A stretch of 64,000 nucleotides of DNA from Embleya hyalina (GCF_003967355.1 NZ_BIFH01000046.1:1-64000), one strand, 5' to 3'. Shown: positions 46,196 to 56,916, numbered from the stretch's first letter. The notes: a model not told the origin generated them from the sequence alone. Made by a program: numbers and translations.

Positions 46196-47146
46196 ATGAG
46201 CGGGACGCTGGGCGATCTCGGCGAGTTCGGCCTGATCGGGGCGCTGGTCGCGCGCGTGCCGACGGGGCCGCACGTGTCCCTGGGGCCGGGCGACGACGCC
46301 GCGGTGGTCACCGCCGCCGACGGTCGGGTGGTGGCCACCATGGACCTGCTCGTCGAGGGTCGGCACTTTCGGCGCGACTGGTCGACCGCGTACGACGTGG
46401 GCCGCAAGGCCGCCGCGCAGAACCTGGCGGACGTCGCGGCGATGGGCGCGGTGCCGACCGCGCTGCTGATCGGGCTGTGCGGACCGCCGGACCTGCCCAC
46501 CGGATGGGCGCTGGAACTGTACGACGGCCTGCGCGACGAGTGCGCGGTGGTCGGCGCGGGCGTGGCGGGCGGCGACGTGGTCGGCGGCGACACGGTCACG
46601 GTCGCGGTGACCGCGCTCGGCGACCTCCAGGGGCGCGCCCCGGTCGTGCGCTCGGGGGCCCGGCCGGGCGACGTGGTCGCGGTCGCGGGCTGGCTGGGCT
46701 GGTCGGCGGCGGGGCTGGCGATCCTGGGCCACGGGCACCGCGCGCCGCGCGCGTTCGTGGAGGCGCACCGCCGGCCCGAGCCGCCCTACGACGCCGGGCC
46801 CGGCGCGGCGGTCCTGGGCGCGACCTCGATGATCGACGTCAGCGACGGGCTCCTCGCCGACCTGGGACACGTCTCGCGCGCGTCCGGGGTGCGCGTCGAC
46901 GTGCTGTCCGGCCGGCTGGACGTACCGGCGCAGATGCGCGACGTGGCGCGTGCGCTCGGCGCCGATCCGCTCAACTGGGTGCTCACGGGCGGTGAGGACC
47001 ACGCGCTCGCGGCCACCTTCCCAGCGGGCACCGCGCTGCCGGCGCGCTGGCGGGTGATCGGCCGGGTGCACGCGGGTACGGGGGTCACCGTGGACGGGCG
47101 CGACCCCGACGTCGCCGGCGGGTGGGATCACTTCGACCGGGGCTGA
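46196..47146 (+). CDS. thiL: Thiamine-monophosphate kinase
   Basis: About 316 residues. It phosphorylates thiamine phosphate to thiamine diphosphate, the cofactor of IlvB. PurM-like fold: [27 protein letters not shown] (metal Asp pair), [14 protein letters not shown], then [14 protein letters not shown] and [14 protein letters not shown] 46196 with GGAGAG upstream. It is 80 bases before thiD. Confidence 0.94.
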   Translation: MSGTLGDLGEFGLIGALVARVPTGPHVSLGPGDDAAVVTAADGRVVATMDLLVEGRHFRRDWSTAYDVGRKAAAQNLADVAAMGAVPTALLIGLCGPPDLPTGWALELYDGLRDECAVVGAGVAGGDVVGGDTVTVAVTALGDLQGRAPVVRSGARPGDVVAVAGWLGWSAAGLAILGHGHRAPRAFVEAHRRPEPPYDAGPGAAVLGATSMIDVSDGLLADLGHVSRASGVRVDVLSGRLDVPAQMRDVARALGADPLNWVLTGGEDHALAATFPAGTALPARWRVIGRVHAGTGVTVDGRDPDVAGGWDHFDRG

Positions 47147-47226
47147 GGGACGTCGGGTCGAAGGTCGGTCGGGCCCGTCGGGGGCGGGAAAGTGGGCCCG
47201 AAACGGGCGCGGATAGGCTGCACGGC

Positions 47227-48027
47227 ATGGTGCAGACTCCTCCGCGTGTGCTGACGGTGGCCGGCTCCGACTCCGGCGGCGGCGCCGGGATCCAGGCCGA
47301 CCTGAAGACGATGCTGGCCCACGGCGTGCACGGGATGAGCGTGATCGCCGCGGTGACCGCGCAGAACTCGCTCGGCGTCCAGGGCTACTGGGAACTGCCG
47401 GCCGAGGCGGTGCGGGCCCAGTTCCGCAGCGTGGTGGACGACATCGGCGTGCAGGCGATCAAGACCGGGATGCTCGCGTCGCCGAACCTGGTGGCGGTGG
47501 TCGCCGAATTGCTGGGCGACGTACGGGCGCCGGTGGTGGTCGACCCGGTGGCCTCGTCCAAGCACGGCGACACGCTGCTCGCCAACGACGCGCTGGAGAC
47601 CCTGCGCACCCGGCTGCTTCCGGTGTCCACGCTGGTCACCCCCAACCTGTACGAGGTCGAGTTGCTGACCGGCCACAAGGTGCGCGAGCGCGCCGACATG
47701 CGCGGCGCGGCCGAGGCGATGCTCGGCTTCGGCCCGAGCTGGGTCCTGGTCAAGGGCGGCCACCTGGAGGGCGAGGCCGCGGACCTGCTCTTCGACGGCA
47801 CCGAGGAGCGGTGGTTCACCAGCCCGCGCTACGACAACCGGCACACCCACGGCACCGGCTGCACGCTCGCGAGCGCGATCGCCTCGCGGCTCGCGCTCGG
47901 CGACACCGTGCCGGACGCGGTGGCCGCCGCGAAGGAGTACGTCACCGGCGCGATCCGGGCCGGCTTCCCGCTCGGCGAGGGCATCGGTCCGGTGGACCAC
48001 GCCTGGCGGTGGCGCGACGGGTTCTGA
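47227..48027 (+). CDS. thiD: Hydroxymethylpyrimidine (phosphate) kinase
   Basis: About 266 residues, ribokinase-like. [19 protein letters not shown] is the substrate motif, [13 protein letters not shown] follows, and the active-site [10 protein letters not shown] is near residue 215. It makes HMP diphosphate for thiamine synthesis and pairs functionally with the adjacent thiL. Confidence 0.95.
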   Translation: MVQTPPRVLTVAGSDSGGGAGIQADLKTMLAHGVHGMSVIAAVTAQNSLGVQGYWELPAEAVRAQFRSVVDDIGVQAIKTGMLASPNLVAVVAELLGDVRAPVVVDPVASSKHGDTLLANDALETLRTRLLPVSTLVTPNLYEVELLTGHKVRERADMRGAAEAMLGFGPSWVLVKGGHLEGEAADLLFDGTEERWFTSPRYDNRHTHGTGCTLASAIASRLALGDTVPDAVAAAKEYVTGAIRAGFPLGEGIGPVDHAWRWRDGF

Positions 48028-48034
48028 GCGACGG

Positions 48035-48065
48035 ACGGGCCCGGGCACACGCGCCCCGGGCCCGT
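48035..48065 (+). terminator. thiD terminator stem-loop
   Basis: ACGGGCCCGGG and CCCGGGCCCGT, perfect 11-bp arms with a nine-base loop, eight bases past the thiD stop. Confidence 0.6.
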
Positions 48066-48090
48066 ACCGACGCACCCGCCCCGGACATGC

Positions 48091-48128
48091 CGAAGGGCCG
48101 GTCCACCCAGGGGTGAACCGGCCCTTCG
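48091..48128 (-). terminator. rpmB terminator stem-loop
   Basis: CGAAGGGCCGGT and ACCGGCCCTTCG, perfect 12-bp arms, 21 bases past the rpmB stop on the minus strand. It can also catch transcripts leaving thiD. Confidence 0.6.
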
Positions 48129-48149
48129 AGAAGTCGAGCAGTCGCGCGA

Positions 48150-48335
48150 CTAGCGGGAAACCTTGCCCGCCTTGATGCACGAGGTGCAGACGTTGAGGCG
48201 CTTCGGCGTGGCACCGACCTTCGCACGCACCGTCTGGATGTTGGGGTTCCAGCGACGGGGCGTCCGGCGGTGAGAGTGCGAAATGCTGTTGCCGAAGCCC
48301 GGCCCCTTGCCGCAGACGTCGCAGTTGGCAGCCAC
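48150..48335 (-). CDS. rpmB: 50S ribosomal protein L28
   Basis: About 61 residues. [20 protein letters not shown] and [14 protein letters not shown] identify L28. Two CxxC pairs (CDVC, CTSC) make this the zinc-binding form; a zinc-free paralogue under Zur control often exists elsewhere in actinomycete genomes. GTG 48335 with GGAG upstream. Confidence 0.96.
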   Translation of the reverse strand: MAANCDVCGKGPGFGNSISHSHRRTPRRWNPNIQTVRAKVGATPKRLNVCTSCIKAGKVSR

Positions 48336-48584
48336 GGGAACACTCCAAAGACGAATGGGAATTGCGTACGAACACGTGCCGGCGAATGCCGGACAACCGC
48401 AGAAGAGTAACCGACGGACCGGGCGATGCGCGAACCCGGGATGATCCGGGCATGGGCAATCGGTCGATCTCGCCATGCTTCCCGCCAAGCCTAACCCATC
48501 CGGGTCGGCCGCTTCACCGCTCCCCGTCTCGATAACCTGCCGGCGAACGGGACGCGCACAATCGGATTCGTACAGGAGGTGGGC

Positions 48585-50246
48585 GTGCAGGGCCTGCTGG
48601 GAGAGCTGGACGGTCCGGCGGTACGCCGCTGGGGTCGCGTCGCGCTGGAGTTGATGGGCCGGGCGCGCGAGGAGATCGACGCGCTCAACGTGTATCCCGT
48701 GCCCGACGGCGACACCGGCACGAACCTGTTCCTGACCCTGGAATCGGGAACCGCCGAGGTCGACGCGCTGTTCGGCGCCGACCTGCCCGAACCCGACCTG
48801 CCGACCGCCTTCCGGGCGCTCGCGCACGGTGCGCTGATGGGCGCGCGCGGCAACTCCGGGGTGATCCTCAGCCAACTCCTGCGCGGCATGGCCGAGCGGT
48901 TCGAGGCCGAGCAGGCCGCGGCGCGCGAGAGCGGCCGGGAGGTGCCCGCCGGACTCGCCCTCGCGCACGCGCTGCGCACCGCCGCCGACGCCGCGTACGC
49001 CGCGGTGGCCCGGCCCGTCGAGGGGACCATGCTCACCGTGGCCCGGGCCGCCGCCGACGCCGCGGCCGGGGCGGGCGAGGAGATCCGACCGGTGGTGCGG
49101 GCCGCCGCGACCGCCGCCCGCGGCGCGCTGGCGCGTACCCCCGAGCAGCTGGACGTGCTGCGCCGGGCCGGAGTGGTGGACGCCGGCGGGCGCGGGTTGA
49201 CCGTGCTGCTCGACGCGCTGCTGGCGGTGGTCACCGGCGAGCGTTCGGCGTACCGGATCCACCCGCACCAGGTGCAGACGCCCGTCCCGGTCCCGTACGC
49301 CGACCCCGTCGGGTCCGGGGAGGACGCCGGCGGCGGGCCCGGGTTCGAGGTGATCTACCTGCTCGACGCGCCCGACGACGCGCTGCCGGCGCTGCGCGAG
49401 CGGCTGGGCGCGCTCGGCGACTCGCTCGTGGTGGTCGGCGGCGAGGGGTTGTGGAACGTGCACGTGCACGTGGACGACGCGGGCGCCGCCGTCGAGGCGG
49501 GCATCGCCGCGGGCCGCCCGCACCGGATCCGGATCACCCACCTGGAGCGGGTGCTCGTCGGCGCCGCGGCGCCCGAACCCGCGGCGACGCGCGGGATCGT
49601 CGCGGTCGCCCACGGCGACGGCCTGGCCACGCTGTTCGCGGAGAACGGCGCGCACGTCGTGCAGGCCGGGCCGGGCCGGGGACCGTCCACGAGCGTGCTG
49701 GTGGACGCGATCCGGCGGACCGAGGCGCGCGAGGTGGTGCTGCTGCCCAACGACGCCGACTGCCACGCGGTGGCCGGGGTGGCCGCCCAGCAGGCCCAGG
49801 CGGCGGGCGTACGGGTCCAGGTGATCCCGACCAAGGCGGCCGTCCAGGGCCTGGCCGCGCTCGCCGTGCACGAGCCGGGTCGGCGCTTCGACCAGGACAT
49901 CGTCGGGATGACCTCGGCCGCCGGCGCGACCCGCTACGGCGCGCTCACCGTCGCCGTCCGCGAGTCCTGGACGATGGCCGGCGTATGCCAGGCGGGCGAC
50001 GTGCTCGGCGTGATCGAGGGCGACATCGCGGTGATCGGCCAGGACCAGCGCGAGACCGGCACGGTGGTGGTGGACCGGATGCTCGCCGGCGGCGGCGAAC
50101 TGGTCACCCTGGTCACCGGCAGCGCCTGCCCGCCGGGCCTGGCCGCCGCGATCGAGCGCCACCTGCGGGCCACCCGGCTCGGCGTGGACGTGATGGTCTA
50201 CGAGGGCGGCCAGGAGGTGTATCCGCTGCTCATCGGCGTCGAGTAG
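48585..50246 (+). CDS. DAK2/DhaL domain protein, FakA-like
   Basis: About 553 residues. The N-terminal DhaL domain has [19 protein letters not shown] (metal Asp residues) and [17 protein letters not shown] central region is followed by a C-terminal DegV-like domain ending [18 protein letters not shown]. In Gram-positives this family (FakA/YloV) is the ATPase half of fatty acid kinase and works with a DegV-type fatty-acid-binding protein; none is in the window. GTG 48585 follows AGGAGG by five bases; GTG 48579 overlaps that site and is rejected. Confidence 0.88.
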   Translation: MQGLLGELDGPAVRRWGRVALELMGRAREEIDALNVYPVPDGDTGTNLFLTLESGTAEVDALFGADLPEPDLPTAFRALAHGALMGARGNSGVILSQLLRGMAERFEAEQAAARESGREVPAGLALAHALRTAADAAYAAVARPVEGTMLTVARAAADAAAGAGEEIRPVVRAAATAARGALARTPEQLDVLRRAGVVDAGGRGLTVLLDALLAVVTGERSAYRIHPHQVQTPVPVPYADPVGSGEDAGGGPGFEVIYLLDAPDDALPALRERLGALGDSLVVVGGEGLWNVHVHVDDAGAAVEAGIAAGRPHRIRITHLERVLVGAAAPEPAATRGIVAVAHGDGLATLFAENGAHVVQAGPGRGPSTSVLVDAIRRTEAREVVLLPNDADCHAVAGVAAQQAQAAGVRVQVIPTKAAVQGLAALAVHEPGRRFDQDIVGMTSAAGATRYGALTVAVRESWTMAGVCQAGDVLGVIEGDIAVIGQDQRETGTVVVDRMLAGGGELVTLVTGSACPPGLAAAIERHLRATRLGVDVMVYEGGQEVYPLLIGVE

Positions 50247-50293
50247 GCGTGGAACCGTACCGATGACACCGCCGCCCAGTACCGTTGGGCGGC

Positions 50294-52567
50294 ATGTCGC
50301 GCCTTGACGAACCGCTGAAGAAACTCGTCGGCGACCGCACGGCGACGGTGCTGGCCAAATCCCTCAAGCTGGACACCGTCGGTGATCTGCTGCGCCACTA
50401 CCCCCGGCGCTACGCGGAGCGCGGGCGCCTGACCGACCTCTCGCGCCTGGAGCCCGAGGAGCACGTCACCGTGATGGCGGAGATCGCCAAGGTGACCAAG
50501 CGCCAATTCCGCAACCGGCGCGGCAACCTGCTCGAGGTCGAGGTCACCGACGGGCGCGGCAAACTCACCCTGGTCTTCTTCAATCAGGCCTGGCGCGAGG
50601 AGGAACTGCGGCCCGGCCGGCGCGGGTTGTTCGCGGGCAAGGTGGGCCGGTTCAACAACGTGATCCAGCTCAGCCAACCCGACTACCAGCTGGTCGGCGA
50701 GGACGACGAGGACGGCGTGGCGAACCTGTTCGCGGGCGCGCTGATCCCGGTCTACCCGGCGGCGGCGAGCATGCCGTCCTGGAAGGTCGCCCAGTGCGTC
50801 GGCATGGCGCTGGACACGCTCGGCGAGATCGGCGACCCGCTGCCCGCCGAGATGCGCACCCGACGCGGCATGCCGGGCCTGGCCGAGGCCCTGGTCCGGG
50901 TGCACCGCCCCACCTCCTGGGAGGACGTCGCCGCGGCCAAGGACCGGCTCAAGTGGGACGAGGCGTTCGTCCTGCAGATCGCCCTGGCCCGCCGTCGACG
51001 CGACGCCCGCGCCCAGTCCGCGGTGGCCCGCCCCCGCCGCCCCGACGGCATCCTCGACGCCTTCGACGCCCGCCTGCCGTTCGAACTCACCGACGGCCAG
51101 AAGGAGGTCTGCGCCGAAATCGAGGCCGACCTGGCCACCGAACACCCCATGCACCGCCTCCTCCAGGGCGAGGTGGGGGCCGGGAAGACGCTCGTGGCGC
51201 TGCGCGGGATGCTGGCCGTGGTGGATGCCGGGGGGCAGACGGCGTTGTTGGCGCCCACCGAGGTGTTGGCCCAACAGCACTACCGGTCGATCGTGGAGAT
51301 GCTCGGGCCGCTGGCCGAGGGGGCCGGCATGTTGGGCGGATCCGAGGTCGGGACCAAGGTGACCCTGCTCACCGGGTCGATGGGGGTGCCCGCGCGCCGG
51401 GCCGCGCTGCTGGATCTGGTCACCGGTGAGGCCGGGATCGCGATCGGCACGCACGCGTTGATCGAGGACAAGGTCGAGTTCCACGACCTGGGTCTGGTGG
51501 TGGTCGACGAGCAGCACCGGTTCGGCGTCGAGCAGCGGGACGCGCTGCGCGGCAAGGGCAAACGACCGCCGCACCTGCTGGTGATGACCGCGACGCCGAT
51601 CCCGCGCACCGTGGCGATGACCGTGTTCGGCGACCTGGAGACCTCGATCCTGGCCCAACTCCCCTCCGGGCGTTCGCCGATCGCCACCCACGTGGTCCCG
51701 GCGAAGGAGAAGCCGCACTTCCTCGACCGCGCCTGGGAGCGGGTGCGCGAGGAGGTCGGCAAGGGCCATCAGGCGTACGTGGTCTGCCCGCGGATCGGCG
51801 ACGAGGAGGACGATCCGAAGGCGAAGAGGAAGGCCGGGACGAAGGCCGCGCGCAAGGGCGCCCGCAAGCGCGACGAGGACCTGCCCGCCGAGGCGTACCT
51901 GGACGACCCCGACGACATCGGCGCCGACGCCGAGGGCGGGGCCGAGGAACGTCGGCCGCCGCTGGCCGTACTGGACATCGCGGCCGCGCTCGGCGAGGGC
52001 CCGCTGGCCGGTCTGCGGATCGCGGTGCTGCACGGCCGGATGGCGCCCGAGGACAAGGACGACGTGATGCGCCGGTTCACCGCCGGCGAGGTGGACGTGC
52101 TGGTCGCGACCACGGTGATCGAGGTCGGCGTCAACGTACCCAACGCGACCGCGATGGTGATCATGGACGCCGACCGGTTCGGCGTCTCCCAACTGCACCA
52201 GCTGCGCGGCCGGGTCGGCCGCGGCAGTGCCCCCGGACTCACCCTCCTGGTCAGCGAGATGCCCGGCGGCACCTCGGCGCGCGAGCGCCTGGACGCGGTG
52301 GCGGCGACCCTGGACGGCTTCGAGCTGTCCCGGATCGACCTCGAACAACGCCGCGAGGGCGACGTGCTCGGCGACGCGCAGTCCGGCTCCCGGTCCTCGC
52401 TGCGCATGCTGGAGGTGGTCCGGGACGAGGACCTGATCGTGGCCGCCCGCGAGGAGGCGAGCTCGATCGTGACGACCGACCCCGACCTGACCGAGCACCC
52501 CGACCTGCGCAGCGCGCTGGCCAGCATCCTGGACGACGAGCGCGCGGAGTACCTCGACAAGGGCTGA
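50294..52567 (+). CDS. recG: ATP-dependent DNA helicase RecG
   Basis: About 757 residues. The N-terminal wedge/OB region ([21 protein letters not shown]) is followed by helicase motifs: [15 protein letters not shown] (Walker A), [14 protein letters not shown] (DExH), MTATPIPRT and [10 protein letters not shown] (motif VI). It reverses stalled replication forks and processes recombination junctions. Residues about 503-556 are an extra Lys-rich then acidic insertion ([20 protein letters not shown] and onward) inside the second RecA lobe. It is 47 bases downstream of the DAK2 gene, a pairing common in actinobacteria. Confidence 0.95.
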   Translation: MSRLDEPLKKLVGDRTATVLAKSLKLDTVGDLLRHYPRRYAERGRLTDLSRLEPEEHVTVMAEIAKVTKRQFRNRRGNLLEVEVTDGRGKLTLVFFNQAWREEELRPGRRGLFAGKVGRFNNVIQLSQPDYQLVGEDDEDGVANLFAGALIPVYPAAASMPSWKVAQCVGMALDTLGEIGDPLPAEMRTRRGMPGLAEALVRVHRPTSWEDVAAAKDRLKWDEAFVLQIALARRRRDARAQSAVARPRRPDGILDAFDARLPFELTDGQKEVCAEIEADLATEHPMHRLLQGEVGAGKTLVALRGMLAVVDAGGQTALLAPTEVLAQQHYRSIVEMLGPLAEGAGMLGGSEVGTKVTLLTGSMGVPARRAALLDLVTGEAGIAIGTHALIEDKVEFHDLGLVVVDEQHRFGVEQRDALRGKGKRPPHLLVMTATPIPRTVAMTVFGDLETSILAQLPSGRSPIATHVVPAKEKPHFLDRAWERVREEVGKGHQAYVVCPRIGDEEDDPKAKRKAGTKAARKGARKRDEDLPAEAYLDDPDDIGADAEGGAEERRPPLAVLDIAAALGEGPLAGLRIAVLHGRMAPEDKDDVMRRFTAGEVDVLVATTVIEVGVNVPNATAMVIMDADRFGVSQLHQLRGRVGRGSAPGLTLLVSEMPGGTSARERLDAVAATLDGFELSRIDLEQRREGDVLGDAQSGSRSSLRMLEVVRDEDLIVAAREEASSIVTTDPDLTEHPDLRSALASILDDERAEYLDKG

Positions 52568-52652
52568 CCGCCCTCGCTCCGCTCCGACGCGCCCCCCGCG
52601 ATCACCCGTTCGGATCACGCGCGACACCCGGCCGGTTGGCTACCAATGGGCC

Positions 52653-53198
52653 ATGGACGCACGTACGGGGGACGAGGGCTTCGACGCGCTCTTCTGCGGG
52701 TTGCTCCCTCGGTTGTACCGACGGGCCGTGTTGCTCGCCGGCGAGGGCGGCGCCGAGGACGCGGTGCACGAGACCTACCTGAAACTGGCCCGCAGACCCG
52801 ACCGGCTCCTGGGCCACCCGGAGCCGTACGCGTACGCGTTCCGCGCGCTGGTCAGCGTCACCCGCGACATATGGCGGGTGCGCAGCCGACAGGTCCTGCT
52901 GGCCGAGCCGCCCGAACCGGAGCACGCGCACGCGGGCGCCGTCGACCCGATCGCCCGGCGCGAGGCCGAGTGGGAGGCGGTGCGGATGCTCGGCTCGCTG
53001 CCCGCCAAGCAGGCCGCGGCGGTGCTGCTGGTCGACCTGGACGGCTACACGATCGATCAGGCCGCCGAGATCCTGGGCGTGCACCGCGGGACGGTGTCCC
53101 GCTCGCGCGAGCGCGCCCTGACCCGACTGCGCGCCGGCCTGGGCGGCCCCACCGGCCGGTTCCGCCGCCGGGACCGGCACGAAGGAGTGACCCGGTGA
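52653..53198 (+). CDS. ECF sigma factor
   Basis: About 181 residues with sigma regions 2 and 4 only. Region 2 spans FDALFCGLLPRLYRRAVLLA and AEDAVHETYLKLARRPDRL. Region 4 HTH is YTIDQAAEILGVHRGTVSRS. The stop overlaps the next gene's GTG (GTGA), so sigma and putative anti-sigma are translationally coupled. Confidence 0.88.
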   Translation: MDARTGDEGFDALFCGLLPRLYRRAVLLAGEGGAEDAVHETYLKLARRPDRLLGHPEPYAYAFRALVSVTRDIWRVRSRQVLLAEPPEPEHAHAGAVDPIARREAEWEAVRMLGSLPAKQAAAVLLVDLDGYTIDQAAEILGVHRGTVSRSRERALTRLRAGLGGPTGRFRRRDRHEGVTR

Positions 53199-53773
53199 AC
53201 CCGTCGCCCCCCGATCTCGACGACCCCGACGTCGCGGTCCGCGAACTGCGCGTCCGGCTGCGCGACGCGGACGCGGACTGCGCCGAACCGCCCGGCCTCG
53301 CCGCGCGGGTGGTGCGCCGACCGGCACCGCGCCCGAGGTGGCGCGGGGCGTTCGCGACGGCGCTCGCGGCCGTCGTGGTGGTCGCCGTGGTCGGCCTGAG
53401 CGCGTTCCTGGCCGGGCGGCACAATCCCGCCGAGCGGCCGACGCCCAGGCCGCCCGCCGAGCGTGCGGCCAGTGTGCAGGGCGAGGTGCACAACTCGGAG
53501 GAGCCGTGTCGGGCGCTGCGCACGATCGAGTGCTCGCTCGGCGTCTTCCGGAAGCCGGCCCTCTCGTCGCGGACGGCCGACCTGGCCGACCGGGTCTGGC
53601 ACGGCGACCGGGTGCTGCTGATCTGCCTGCTCGCCGACGGCCCGCGCGTCACCGACGAGACCGGCGTCGCCTCCCGACACTGGTATCGGGTGGTGGTCCT
53701 GGGCACCGGCGCCGAGGGCTGGCTGCCCGGCGTACGCACCCGCAACGAGACCGAGGTCCCGGACTGCACGTGA
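53195..53773 (+). CDS. Membrane-anchored anti-sigma-like protein with SH3-like exterior domain
   Basis: About 192 residues. An acidic N-terminal cytosolic part (about 1-50) is followed by one membrane helix (FATALAAVVVVAVVGLSAFLAG, about 53-70 in its core). An extracytoplasmic domain follows with CSLGVFRKPALSSRTADL, then WYRVVV and GWLPGVRT, a pattern of secreted SH3-type domains. Four Cys residues outside may form disulfides. Position, overlap and topology suggest an anti-sigma factor, but the N terminus shows no known anti-sigma motif, so this is inference. Confidence 0.75.
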   Translation: MNPSPPDLDDPDVAVRELRVRLRDADADCAEPPGLAARVVRRPAPRPRWRGAFATALAAVVVVAVVGLSAFLAGRHNPAERPTPRPPAERAASVQGEVHNSEEPCRALRTIECSLGVFRKPALSSRTADLADRVWHGDRVLLICLLADGPRVTDETGVASRHWYRVVVLGTGAEGWLPGVRTRNETEVPDCT

Positions 53774-53832
53774 GCCGCGGCCGACCCGGCACACGAGCCC
53801 GGGCCGTCCCGGCACGGGCCGGACGGCCGGAC

Positions 53833-53866
53833 GCGGCCGGGGGAGGGGACACCCGCCCCCGGCCGC
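53833..53866. terminator. Bidirectional terminator between convergent genes
   Basis: GCGGCCGGGGG and CCCCCGGCCGC, perfect 11-bp arms with a 12-base loop, between the anti-sigma-like gene and the convergent secreted-protein gene. Confidence 0.65.
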
Positions 53867-53881
53867 GCCGGGTTGTTCCGG

Positions 53882-54250
53882 TCAGCAGTGGTACATGCCC
53901 GGCATCGGGTCCTGCGGGGTGAGCACCCGCTGCGCGGGCAGGAAGCCGTGCCCGCCGTCGTCACCGTCGGTGTGGTACCAGATGTCGTTGCCGCCCGAGT
54001 GCGGGTCGCCCTCGGTCCAGCAGTCGAAGTAGCTGTAGGTGGTGGTCAGCCGGCTGACCACGGGGGCCTGGAAGTGGGGCTCCGGGCGCAGGTCGCTCGC
54101 GCCGTTGCCGCAGTGCAGGGTGCCGTTGCCGTCCACGTGGCAGTTCGCCGCGGCGGTCCGCGGGGCGGCCGCGGCGACCGCCGGGGCCGTGCCGGACGCG
54201 GCAAGCGCGACGCCCGCCACGGCCATGGCGAGAAGGGTGCGGAGCATCAT
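53882..54250 (-). CDS. Small secreted SH3-like protein
   Basis: About 122 residues. Signal peptide MMLRTLLAMAVAGVALAASG, probably cleaved near APAVAAAA. The mature part has four Cys and the pattern SYFDCWTEGD, DIWYHTDGDD, GHGFLPAQRV, and so resembles a bacterial SH3-type domain and the exterior domain of the convergent membrane protein. ATG 54250 with GGGAGA upstream. Role unknown. Confidence 0.8.
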   Translation of the reverse strand: MMLRTLLAMAVAGVALAASGTAPAVAAAAPRTAAANCHVDGNGTLHCGNGASDLRPEPHFQAPVVSRLTTTYSYFDCWTEGDPHSGGNDIWYHTDGDDGGHGFLPAQRVLTPQDPMPGMYHC

Positions 54251-54529
54251 CGGGATCTCCCGGTGCGTGGGGTGGATGTCGCCGAGCCGCGTCGATCGCA
54301 CGGATCGACGCGGCGGATCGACGCGGTCGTCGCACGGCGGTGGCGCCCCCGCCGTGCACACCCTCCATACGATCGGGAACCTCCGCGTGTATGACACGTC
54401 ACGCACCGTATTCGGGCCCGGATGCCGTCGGACGCGACCAGTCGATAGCGTGGACGCCATGCCGGACACGTACGCCGAACCCGCCCCCGTCGCCGCCCAC
54501 GCGGCCGTCCCACGACCGCGAGTGCGCGG

Positions 54530-55099
54530 ATGACCCGGGTGATCGCCGGCGCGGCGCGCGGCCGTCGGCTCGTCACCCCGCCGGGGGAGAACACCCGGCC
54601 GACCTCGGACCGGGCCCGCGAGGGGCTGTTCTCCACCCTCCAGTCGCTGCGCGGCACCATGCACGGCGCGCGGGTGCTCGACCTGTTCGCCGGCTCCGGC
54701 GCGGTCGGTCTGGAGGCGCTGTCCCGCGGCGCCGCGCACGCCCTCCTGGTCGAGTCCGACACCGGGGCGGTCGGCGTGGTCCGGGAGAACATCCGCCTGG
54801 TCGGCCTGCCCGGCGCGGAACTGCGGCCGGCCCGGGCGGAGAAGACGGTCGGCGCGCGTTGCCCCGCCGAGCCGTACGACGTGGTTTTCCTCGATCCGCC
54901 GTACGCGGTCACCGACGGTGAGGTCGGCGCGCTGCTCGACACGCTCGCCGAACACGGCTGGTTGGCGGCCGACGCGCTGATCGTGGTCGAACGGTCCACG
55001 CGGGGTGGGCCATTCGCGTGGCCCGCCGATTTCGTCGAGATCAGATCCCGTCGCTACGGCGAGGGAACGCTCTGGTACGGTCGCGCCGCGCAAGCCTGA
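54530..55099 (+). CDS. rsmD: 16S rRNA (guanine-966-N2)-methyltransferase
   Basis: About 189 residues. SAM-binding motif RVLDLFAGSGAVGLEALSRG and catalytic VFLDPPYAV are intact; the N terminus TRVIAGAARGRRL is typical. It modifies G966 of 16S rRNA during 30S assembly. It is followed by coaD 60 bases later, a widely conserved pairing. Confidence 0.93.
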   Translation: MTRVIAGAARGRRLVTPPGENTRPTSDRAREGLFSTLQSLRGTMHGARVLDLFAGSGAVGLEALSRGAAHALLVESDTGAVGVVRENIRLVGLPGAELRPARAEKTVGARCPAEPYDVVFLDPPYAVTDGEVGALLDTLAEHGWLAADALIVVERSTRGGPFAWPADFVEIRSRRYGEGTLWYGRAAQA

Positions 55100-55159
55100 T
55101 CAGGCGACCGGACCATCGGGTCCGGACCCGCCGGCACCCGATTTCGAGGGGAACCTCCG

Positions 55160-55642
55160 TTGCGTCGAGTCGTCTGCCCCGGTTCGTTCGACCCGGTCAC
55201 CAACGGTCATCTGGACATCATCGGCCGGGCCTCCAGCCTCTACGACGAGGTCTATGTGGCGATCGGCTTCAACCGCGCCAAACGTTCCGGTCTGTTCACC
55301 ATCGAGGAGCGCATCGACATGCTCCACGAGGTGGTCGAGCAGTACGGGAACGTCAGGGTCGAGGCGTTCGAGGGGTTGCTGGTCAACTTCTGCAAGGAGC
55401 GCGGGATCCCGGCCATCATCAAGGGCCTGCGCGCGGTCACCGACTTCGACTACGAGTTGCAGATGGCCCAGATGAACTACGGTCTTACCGAAGTGGAGAC
55501 CCTGTTCGTCGCGACGAACCCCCTCTACAGCTTTCTGTCGTCGAGTCTCATCAAAGAGGTCGCGACGTACGGAGGCGACGTGTCCGGCCTGGTGCCGGAG
55601 ACGGTGCTACGTCGGCTCACCGAGCGGCTCGCGCAGGGCTGA
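55160..55642 (+). CDS. coaD: Phosphopantetheine adenylyltransferase
   Basis: About 160 residues. It transfers AMP to 4-phosphopantetheine, the penultimate step of CoA synthesis. CPGSFDPVTNGHLDIIGRAS carries the T/HxGH-type nucleotidyltransferase motif, and KGLRAVTDFDYELQMAQMN and SSSLIKEVATYGGDVSGLVP complete the family pattern. The start is TTG 55160 with GAGGGGAA upstream; no ATG or GTG fits the conserved N terminus. Confidence 0.95.
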   Translation: MRRVVCPGSFDPVTNGHLDIIGRASSLYDEVYVAIGFNRAKRSGLFTIEERIDMLHEVVEQYGNVRVEAFEGLLVNFCKERGIPAIIKGLRAVTDFDYELQMAQMNYGLTEVETLFVATNPLYSFLSSSLIKEVATYGGDVSGLVPETVLRRLTERLAQG

Positions 55643-55750
55643 CGCGGCACGTGCCTCGTCGCCGGGCCGACCGCCCGGGGCGAGTCGGTCCGTCACGCGA
55701 TGCCGGCGAACACGACGGCTACCGTCGGTTTGAGGAGAGAGAGCAAGCCC

Positions 55751-56713
55751 GTGGACGTGCAGCCCAAGCTCGATGAACTGATCGCCCTGGTGGAGAACGC
55801 CCGCTCGATGCCGATGTCGGCGTCCTGCGTGGTCAATCGTGCGGACGTGGTGGCCCGGCTCGAGGAACTCAAGAACCTGCTGCCCGAGGAGTTCCATCAC
55901 GCCCGCCGGGTGCTCGGCGACCGCGAGTCGGTGATCGAGGAGGGGCGTCGCGAGGCCGAGCGGGTGCTGGCCAAGGCGCGCGAGGAGCGCGGTTCGCTGG
56001 TCGCCGACACCGAGGTCGCGCGCGAGGCGTACGGCGAGGCGGAGCGGATCCTGACCGAGGCCCGCCACGAGGCCCAGCGCATCCGCGAGGAGGCCGACGA
56101 CTACGTCGACCAGAAGCTGGCCAACTTCGAGGTGGTGCTCACCAAGACGCTCGGCGCGATCGGCCGGGGCCGGGACAAGATGCGCGGCCGGCGGCCCTCC
56201 GACGAGCTGGGCGAGTACATGCAGGCGCAGGAGCTGGCCGACGCGCAGGCCAAGGCCCGCCCCGGCAGCCTCCAGGCCCAGCTCGACGGCCACGAGGAGA
56301 CCTTCGCCGCTCCGCAACAGCCGCAACAACAGCCGCAGCAGCCCGGCCTGCCGGAGTACCCGAGCGCGCCGCCCGCCGCGCCGACCGTGCCCGCGCAGGC
56401 CGGCCCCTACGGCCAGGACACCTACGCGCAGCCCGGCTACGGACAGCCCGCCTACGCGCAGGGCGGCGGCGTGGACAACGGCTACGCCGGCGGCTACGAG
56501 GGCCAGTACGACATGGCGCAGTACGATCAGCACGGGCAGCCGCAATATCCGGGCCCGCACGACCAGGCACCGCACCACGCCGGGCCGAACACCGGACAGC
56601 AGCCCGCCTACGACCCGCAGGGCGGCTACGGCCAGTCGCTGGACGAGACCAGCTTCTTCGACACGAGTCTGATCGACGTGCGCCAGTTCCAGCAGGACGG
56701 CGGCCGGCAGTAG
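55751..56713 (+). CDS. DivIVA-like coiled-coil protein with Gln/Tyr-rich tail
   Basis: About 320 residues. A helical N-terminal half (PKLDELIALVENARSMPMS, then a long coiled coil with EEGRREAERVLAKAREE) is followed after about residue 180 by a disordered tail. The tail is rich in Gln, Pro, Tyr and Gly, with repeats such as YGQDTYAQPGYGQPAYAQ. Ends SLIDVRQFQ. Such proteins between coaD and the YceD gene in Streptomyces have been annotated as cell-division-initiation or ATP-synthase-B-like on the basis of the coiled coil alone. Likely cytoskeletal or scaffold role. GTG 55751 after GAGGAGAGAGAG. Confidence 0.8.
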   Translation: MDVQPKLDELIALVENARSMPMSASCVVNRADVVARLEELKNLLPEEFHHARRVLGDRESVIEEGRREAERVLAKAREERGSLVADTEVAREAYGEAERILTEARHEAQRIREEADDYVDQKLANFEVVLTKTLGAIGRGRDKMRGRRPSDELGEYMQAQELADAQAKARPGSLQAQLDGHEETFAAPQQPQQQPQQPGLPEYPSAPPAAPTVPAQAGPYGQDTYAQPGYGQPAYAQGGGVDNGYAGGYEGQYDMAQYDQHGQPQYPGPHDQAPHHAGPNTGQQPAYDPQGGYGQSLDETSFFDTSLIDVRQFQQDGGRQ

Positions 56714-56916
56714 CCACCCCGCCCGACCGGCTCCGGCGTTTCGCGCGGCCCGCTCGAATGGCCCCGTTTGGGGCCTGGCGCGCGGGCTGCGATACTCTTA
56801 CGGACCGACCCTGCCCGAGGCGTGTTTTTCGCGTGCCCCGAGGGTCGGCACCCTGACCATTCGAGCCTCCCGGCGACGGGAGGTGGCATTGCATGAGGTA
56901 GGACACCCTGGACCGC

